From Gammaproteobacteria bacterium (lineage in GTDB: Bacteria; Pseudomonadota; Gammaproteobacteria; Pseudomonadales; Halieaceae): a stretch of DNA of 45,958 nucleotides. The stretch lies in contig QNFR01000006.1 of assembly GCA_003646405.1 (NCBI GenBank), positions 1-45,958 of the forward strand, in the 5' to 3' direction. This document shows positions 41,266 to 45,958 of the stretch, piece after piece; position 1 is the stretch's first letter, and each line of letters starts with the position of its first letter. The position numbers and the translations under genes are program-made. The notes below the pieces were generated by a model. It did no database searches. It was not told the origin of the DNA and saw only the letters and a list, made by a program, of their open reading frames with translations.

Positions 41266-42057
41266 CTAATCGCAGCAGAAATCGTGATCCATCTCCAGCG
41301 CGGGTTGGTCAGAGGCGGGTCGGCCAACAATTTTGGCCGGTACACCGGCAGCGGTGGTATGAGCCGGGACATCTTCCAGTACGACACTGTTGGCGCCAAC
41401 CTTGGCGCCCTGACCCACGCAAATATTACCCAGGATTTTGGCACCGGCGCTGATTAACACGCCATCGCAGATTTTCGGGTGACGGTCGCCCTCGTCCTTG
41501 CCGGTGCCCCCCAGGGTGACTGCCTGCAGGATGGAAACATTATTGCCCACCACAGCCGTTTCACCGATGACCAGGCCGGTGGCGTGGTCCAGCATAATAC
41601 CCTTACCCATGCGCGCCGCGGGGTGTATGTCCACGCTAAATTCGGCGGACATACGATTCTGGAAGAACAGTGCGAGGGATTCGCGCCCGTTATTCCACAG
41701 CCAGTGGGCCACGCGCTGGGTTTGCAGTGCATGAAAGCCTTTGAAATACAAAAAGGGAATATAGAGTTCGTGGCAGGCGGAATCCCTGTCTTCTACAGCT
41801 TGCAGGTCCGCACGTACCGCCTCGTGAATCGTCGCATCGCTATCTAACGCCTCCAGTATCACCTCGCGCAGCAGCAGGGAGGAAGCGGTGGGGCTGTCCA
41901 GTTGGCTGGCCAGGTGAAAACTCAGGGCCAGTTCCAGCCTGGTGTGGTTGAGGATAGTGGCGTGTAGGAAGCTGGCCAGAATCGGCTCGTCGCCGGCATG
42001 CCGTGCGGCTTCCTCGCGAATCCGGTTCCACATGGGGTCATTGTTTGTCGGGGACAT
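41266..42057 (-). CDS. cysE: Serine O-acetyltransferase
   Basis: CysE acetylates serine with acetyl-CoA, the committed step to cysteine. The protein has the N-terminal helical domain (REEAARHAGDEPILASFLHA) and LYFKGFHALQTQRVAHWLWN. The left-handed beta-helix active site is DIHPAARMGKGIMLDHATG, followed by VTLGGTGKDEGDRHPKI. I chose the ATG at 42057 because GAGG lies 7 bases upstream; the ATG at 42063 would be only one base from it. The gene converges with the dehydrogenase, leaving 14 bases between stops. Confidence 0.96.
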   Translation of the reverse strand: MSPTNNDPMWNRIREEAARHAGDEPILASFLHATILNHTRLELALSFHLASQLDSPTASSLLLREVILEALDSDATIHEAVRADLQAVEDRDSACHELYIPFLYFKGFHALQTQRVAHWLWNNGRESLALFFQNRMSAEFSVDIHPAARMGKGIMLDHATGLVIGETAVVGNNVSILQAVTLGGTGKDEGDRHPKICDGVLISAGAKILGNICVGQGAKVGANSVVLEDVPAHTTAAGVPAKIVGRPASDQPALEMDHDFCCD

Positions 42058-42096
42058 GTACATACCTCAATATCACTTTGAAGGAGTGTCGGCACT

Positions 42097-42774
42097 TTAG
42101 CCTATAACGCCTGTTTCGTCACGGCAGGCATTCGCTGTGAACACCCATAATTCATGGCCACTGTGCCGGTATTTTTGTTCGAACAGGGTCAATCCGGATC
42201 CCTCCGGCACCCTGGCAACCCACCCGCGACAACCAGCCAGGTGCGCGCAGCAACCAAACTCTTCTACATAGACCTGCCAGTTGGAGCGCAGTTCAATGCG
42301 TCCCCCAAGCTGCAGCAACCACGGGAAGCTGGCATGCCCGTGGATACGGCGCTGCAGGTGCCTGGCCTTGGGCCACGGGTTGGGGTACAGCAGGTAGTGG
42401 TAATCCACGGCCAGGCCTTCCTGCACCAGTAATTGCCAGATATCCTCACAGTCCGCCTGTAGCAGTATGTAGTTATCGGCGCTTCCTGGTGGGTGTTTGC
42501 CCAGGCGTTCTGATGATTTGTCTATCCCCACTATCAGGTGATCCGGGTGCCGCCGGGCCAGGGTCGCGGTGCTGTGTCCCGTGCCGCAAAATGAGTCCAG
42601 CACCAGGGGTCGCTGGGTTGTATTGAGCTGCGCCAGCAAACGACGGAAAGCTGCGCGATTGTGCAGCGCTGGCGGCTTGCGAAAAGTCGTCGTCAGGTGC
42701 CTGCGCACGACCGCAGTCAGCCGGGGGTGCAGATGGGATTGATTGCTGGCGACTTGCCGAGAATTAGCTTGCAA
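42097..42774 (-). CDS. TrmB-like SAM-dependent methyltransferase
   Basis: The 225-residue protein is related to tRNA (guanine-N7)-methyltransferase. YPNPWPKARHLQRRI matches the TrmB motif (F/Y)P-(D/N)-PWPKxRHxxRR, and LTLFEQKYRHSGHELW matches the end of that family. The SAM loop reads VLDSFCGTGHSTATLA, unlike the classic E-I-G-F-G of TrmB. It could be a second TrmB-family enzyme with another RNA target, so I leave the symbol blank. The start is TTG at 42774, 11 bases after AAGGA, with an in-frame stop further upstream. Confidence 0.8.
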   Translation of the reverse strand: MQANSRQVASNQSHLHPRLTAVVRRHLTTTFRKPPALHNRAAFRRLLAQLNTTQRPLVLDSFCGTGHSTATLARRHPDHLIVGIDKSSERLGKHPPGSADNYILLQADCEDIWQLLVQEGLAVDYHYLLYPNPWPKARHLQRRIHGHASFPWLLQLGGRIELRSNWQVYVEEFGCCAHLAGCRGWVARVPEGSGLTLFEQKYRHSGHELWVFTANACRDETGVIG

Positions 42775-42906
42775 GGGTGTTGGATTCCTTCGAGACTAGC
42801 CCATTATCCGCGGCGGATTTGATGTTGGCCACAACCGCTGCGATCATAAGCCGCGACAATACCCATATCCACTGACCTTATCCACTAAAGAAGAGAGACC
42901 TGTTTA

Positions 42907-43632
42907 ATGCGAGAAGACCTGCGGCCCTACTGGGTGAAAAAATGCTACTTGCGGCTCAGGTACTGGTATACGGAGTATTTTTTGCGTCCGGAGTGCGCCA
43001 GTCTGGGGCCTTACCATACGGTGATGAAGCCCTGGTATGTGCAGATTTCGGGAAACAATATCCATATTGGGCAGTGTTTTACCGCGATCGGCGAGCCGGG
43101 CAACCGGGTCGAGCTGGGGGTCTGGGGTCTGGCTGAGGGCCAGGGCCGCATAGATATAGGCGACTGCGTCCTGATGAGTCCGGGCTCGCGTTTGAGCGCC
43201 AGCGACCAGATTGTACTGGGCAATGGAGTGATGTTGGCCAATGGCGCTTACGTCACGGACTCGGATTGGCATACGATCTACGATAGAACGGTGCGCGATG
43301 GGCGTCCCACGCCGGTGCATATTGGTGACAATGTCTGGTTGGGGGATCACTCTACGGTGCTCAAGGGTGTCACCATAGGCGAGAACAGTGTGGTGGCGGC
43401 GCGGGCAGTTGTCACCAGGGATGTACCGCCTAATGTGGTCGTCGCGGGGAGCCCGGCGAAGGTGGTCAGGGAGCTGGACCCGGAGCGGGGCTTTACCACC
43501 CGGATGGATTATTTTGCTGATCCAGCTGAGTTGGAGGGGCTTTTAGACGCAATTGACGAGGAAGCACTTGCGGGGAATAGTTTCTGGCGCTGGCTTTGGT
43601 CCGTGCTCTATCCTGCTTCACGCTCTGCTTGA
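42907..43632 (+). CDS. Hexapeptide-repeat acyltransferase
   Basis: The 241-residue protein contains isoleucine-patch hexapeptide repeats forming a left-handed beta-helix (RIDIGDCVLMSPGSRLSASDQIVLGNGVML ... IGDNVWLGDHSTVLKGVTIGENSVVAARAVVT), resembling the NodL/maltose O-acetyltransferase group. The catalytic-type His appears in YVTDSDWHTIYD. The basic, aromatic N-terminus (WVKKCYLRLRYWYTEYFLRP) may associate with membrane. It is divergent from the TrmB-like gene, and the substrate cannot be assigned. A TCCCGC/GCGGGA hairpin without T run follows the stop. Confidence 0.85.
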   Translation: MREDLRPYWVKKCYLRLRYWYTEYFLRPECASLGPYHTVMKPWYVQISGNNIHIGQCFTAIGEPGNRVELGVWGLAEGQGRIDIGDCVLMSPGSRLSASDQIVLGNGVMLANGAYVTDSDWHTIYDRTVRDGRPTPVHIGDNVWLGDHSTVLKGVTIGENSVVAARAVVTRDVPPNVVVAGSPAKVVRELDPERGFTTRMDYFADPAELEGLLDAIDEEALAGNSFWRWLWSVLYPASRSA

Positions 43633-43660
43633 ATCCCGCGCCCGCAAGCGGCGGGACATG

Positions 43661-43720
43661 ACCACAACCACAACCACAACCACAACTACAACCACAACTA
43701 CAACTACAACTACAACTACA
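43661..43720. repeat. Ten-copy hexanucleotide array (ACCACA/ACTACA)
   Basis: Ten tandem six-base units alternate between two variants: four ACCACA, one ACTACA, one ACCACA, four ACTACA. The only varying base is C or T. Read on the minus strand they are TTGTGG or TTGTAG, and the srkA stop codon is the first TAG of the array. The array fills the space between srkA and the convergent acetyltransferase gene. Confidence 0.95.
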
Positions 43721-44696
43721 ACAACTGCAACGGCTCCTCCTGCAGAGCAGACATCTGCTCGCGCAGCTCAAGAATATGATCCCCCCAATAGCGCTCGGTA
43801 TTGAACCAGGTAAAGCTGCGGGGAAAAGCAGGATCTTCCCAGCGGCGAGCCAGCCAGGCGGCGTAGTGGATCAGGCGCATGGTGCGCAGGGCCTCTATCC
43901 AGCGTATCTGGCGTGGGTCGAAGTCGCAGAATTCAGAGTACCCTTCGACCAGTTCCGATAACTGGAGCTGACGATCGTGACGTTCGCCATTGAGAAACAT
44001 CCACAGATCCTGCACCGCCGGAGCCGTGCAACAGTCATCCAGATCCACAAAGTGGGCGGTTTCGTCACGCCACAGGATATTGCCGATATGGCAGTCCCCG
44101 TGGACGCGAATGAGGTCATCGGGCTGCACCTCTGCGTAAATGCTTGAGACGGATTGTTGCAGATTGGCGGTGAGGGTCTCGTAGGCGGGAATCAACGCCT
44201 GTGGGATGAAACCATCGAGTAGAAATTCACGGTTCCTGCTCAGCATGTGGTCTACGGATATCTGCACTCGCTCGGTAAAATGTCCGGCACGCCCCACCGC
44301 ATGGATACGGCCCACGGTTCTGCCCAGTACCAGCATGTTGTCAAGGTTATCCAGTTCCGGGGGGTGGCCGCCGCGGCGGGGAAACAGGGCGAACTTAAAG
44401 CCGTGAAAGCTGTGCAAACTATTGCCGCTGTCATCCACCAGGGGGGCAACCACAGAGATATCGGCTTCCTGTAGCTCCAGGCTAAAATGGTGCTCTTCCT
44501 GAATTTGTGCCTCGCTCCAGCGCTGGGGGCGGTAAAACTTTGCTATCAGCGGGACGCTGTCTTCTATTCCCACCTGATAGACCCGGTTCTCGTAGCTGTT
44601 CAGGGCCAGTAATCGGGCATCGCTGAGGTAGCCCACCGATTCCACGGCATCGATTACCATATCCGGGGTGAGGCGGTCGTAGGGATGGGTATTCAT
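43716..44696 (-). CDS. srkA: Stress response kinase A (YihE family)
   Basis: SrkA is an aminoglycoside-phosphotransferase-like Ser/Thr kinase that protects E. coli from stress-induced death through the Cpx and MazEF networks. The 326-residue protein opens with LTPDMVIDAVESVGYLSDARLLALNSYENRVYQVG. It has the catalytic HGDCHIGNILW and the metal-binding FVDLDDC. Its ATG overlaps the modC stop by 4 bases, so it is translationally coupled to the molybdate transporter rather than to dsbA as in E. coli. Its stop lies in a hexanucleotide repeat. Confidence 0.95.
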   Translation of the reverse strand: MNTHPYDRLTPDMVIDAVESVGYLSDARLLALNSYENRVYQVGIEDSVPLIAKFYRPQRWSEAQIQEEHHFSLELQEADISVVAPLVDDSGNSLHSFHGFKFALFPRRGGHPPELDNLDNMLVLGRTVGRIHAVGRAGHFTERVQISVDHMLSRNREFLLDGFIPQALIPAYETLTANLQQSVSSIYAEVQPDDLIRVHGDCHIGNILWRDETAHFVDLDDCCTAPAVQDLWMFLNGERHDRQLQLSELVEGYSEFCDFDPRQIRWIEALRTMRLIHYAAWLARRWEDPAFPRSFTWFNTERYWGDHILELREQMSALQEEPLQLL

Positions 44697-45814
44697 GGGT
44701 GGTCTGCTGCCTCCATGAGCAGGGCGACGCTCTTTATCTGGGCGAACAGCTGGTCGCCGATTTTCAGTTGCATCGCGGCCGCTGATTTGCGGGTGATACG
44801 TGCCAGCAGGTATTGCGAGCCCAGTGACAGGCGCAATAAAATCCGCGCATCGCCACCTTTTTTGAAATTATTGGTTTTGAAATCACTGGCTTCGAGCTCA
44901 CTGAGCGTGACGGGCAGGATATTTAGTATGCTACTGTCCCGTGGGCGCTGCCGGCAAACGCTGACATCCCTGGCGGGAATGCGCACACGACGCCGCTGGC
45001 CCGGCGCATGAGGCAAGTGGCTAACGAGCAGCGGCTGGCCCTCGAGATCCAGCTCGGTGAGGCCGTATTTTTCGTCATGTCGCGCAATGGTAGCCACGGT
45101 GATGGCAGCGGCCTGTTCTTCATGGGACAGGCGCGTGTCCAGCCGGCTGCACAGCTCCAGCAGCGAGCCCTGATCTACCAGTTGCCCCTGATCCAGCAGT
45201 ACCAGATAATCCGCCAGCTGGCTGACCTCTTCAATATTGTGGCTTACATACAGCATGGGCAGATCCAGCTCTTGTCCCAGTCGTTGCAGGTAGCCCAGGC
45301 ACTGCCGGCTTGCGGCGTGGTCCAGATTGGCCAGGGGTTCGTCCAGTAGCAAAAGGCGCGGCGCGCAAAGCAGGGCCCGGCCAATTGCCACACGCTGTTT
45401 TTGCCCGGCAGACAGGGCATCCGGGGCGCGGGTAAGCAGGTCTGCAAGGTCCAGCCACGCGACCACCTTGTCGAGACTGATAGCGCAGGGCTGTGAGCGG
45501 CGCGTCAGGGCATAATGTAGGTTTTCTTGTACGCTGAGGTGTGGGAACAGGCGAGCGTCTTGAAACACATAACCAATACGGCGCTCCCAGGGCGCAACGT
45601 ACTGTTCTCCGTCCTGCCAGATCACGTCGCGAAAGCGCAGGATGCTGTCCGGGCGCGGCTGCCTGAGTCCCGCGATACAATCCAGCAGGGTGCTCTTGCC
45701 ACTGCCGCTGGGGCCATAGACAGCAGTAATGCCATGCGCGGGAAGCTCACAATCCAGCTGTAGTTTGAAACCCTGGTCGCCAGGGCACATGATACGCAGG
45801 GTGAGATCGCTCAT
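44693..45814 (-). CDS. modC: Molybdate ABC transporter ATPase ModC
   Basis: ModC energises molybdate import through ModB and the binding protein ModA. In the 373-residue protein Walker A is YGPSGSGKST, the signature is LSAGQKQRVAIGRAL (Ala in place of the first Gly), and Walker B is LLLLDEP. The C-terminal third holds the Mop/TOBE molybdate-binding domain, which distinguishes ModC from other importers. Its start overlaps the modB stop and its stop overlaps the srkA start, each as ATGA, indicating one coupled transcript. Confidence 0.95.
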   Translation of the reverse strand: MSDLTLRIMCPGDQGFKLQLDCELPAHGITAVYGPSGSGKSTLLDCIAGLRQPRPDSILRFRDVIWQDGEQYVAPWERRIGYVFQDARLFPHLSVQENLHYALTRRSQPCAISLDKVVAWLDLADLLTRAPDALSAGQKQRVAIGRALLCAPRLLLLDEPLANLDHAASRQCLGYLQRLGQELDLPMLYVSHNIEEVSQLADYLVLLDQGQLVDQGSLLELCSRLDTRLSHEEQAAAITVATIARHDEKYGLTELDLEGQPLLVSHLPHAPGQRRRVRIPARDVSVCRQRPRDSSILNILPVTLSELEASDFKTNNFKKGGDARILLRLSLGSQYLLARITRKSAAAMQLKIGDQLFAQIKSVALLMEAADHP

Positions 45815-45958
45815 GGCTGCACCCGCAACCTACTGTGCCGGTCACTGCGGTACAGAAAAAACAACAGAATCAGGGAAAACGCCACCAGGGCGCCTGCCAG
45901 TCTATGCGCCTGGTCGAATTGCAGGGATTCTACATAATCGTACAAAGCGATGGACAGC
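45811..45958 (-). CDS. modB: Molybdate ABC transporter permease ModB, 3' end only
   Basis: The last 48 residues of a reading frame enter from beyond the window: SIALYDYVESLQFDQAHRL followed by a hydrophobic helix (GALVAFSLILLFFLY) and a basic tail. ALYDYVESL and the final helix match the C-terminus of ModB, and the stop overlaps the modC ATG by 4 bases. The start lies outside the window. Confidence 0.9.
   Translation of the reverse strand, partial: LSIALYDYVESLQFDQAHRLAGALVAFSLILLFFLYRSDRHSRLRVQP

Noticed and set aside
43661-43720. Repeat array considered as a CRISPR
   Set aside because: The units are six bases, directly abutting, with no spacers and no cas genes.
43553-43804. Plus-strand frame encoding a long poly-threonine run
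   Set aside because: The threonines come only from the hexanucleotide array, and the frame overlaps the ends of two well-supported genes.

Overview
The window looks like core chromosome of a free-living, probably marine, gammaproteobacterium of the Pseudomonadales/Cellvibrionales type. That placement is an inference from gene order and protein character, not from a search. The evidence is a long run of blocks whose order matches the classic Pseudomonas-like arrangement: ubiE-ubiJ-ubiB-hisI-hisE-tatABC, argS-SPOR-hslV-hslU-DUF971, priA/rpmE, mrcA/pilMNOPQ-aroK-aroB, and gltB-gltD-hemE. I see no rRNA, tRNA, phage, transposase, CRISPR array or complete insertion sequence.

Layout. 0.2-4.8 kb, plus strand: elongation factor P with its lysylation enzyme EpmA, then a three-gene proton-translocating transhydrogenase (pntAA-pntAB-pntB) ending in a clear terminator. 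5.0-10.7 kb, minus strand: DUF971 protein, ubiquinone genes ubiE/ubiJ/ubiB, the split histidine genes hisI and hisE, and the Tat translocase. 10.7-17.6 kb, minus strand: hslU, hslV, a SPOR-domain protein, argS and priA. 17.8-20.5 kb: rpmE (plus) converging with mrcA (minus). 20.7-34.5 kb, plus strand: pilMNOPQ, aroK, aroB, gltB, gltD, hemE. 34.6-45.9 kb is more mosaic: a secreted transglutaminase-like protein, PPK2, a membrane acyltransferase with an SGNH domain, an MBL-fold lactonase-like hydrolase paired with an atypical acyl-CoA dehydrogenase, cysE, a TrmB-like methyltransferase, a hexapeptide acetyltransferase, srkA, modC and the 3' end of modB.

The main structures not explained by genes are these. 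A 264-bp MITE-like element with 32-bp terminal inverted repeats separates hslV from hslU, and the end of a second family member lies just upstream of efp. An in-frame 18-bp tandem repeat forms the hisI tail. A hexanucleotide array carries repeated stop codons at the end of srkA. Palindromes overlap or adjoin the likely ubiE and hemE promoters. I found no convincing evidence of a wholly new multi-gene system. The best leads for unusual biology are the lactonase/acyl-CoA dehydrogenase pair, whose dehydrogenase lacks the usual catalytic glutamate, and the MITE-like element that appears to supply the hslU ribosome-binding site.
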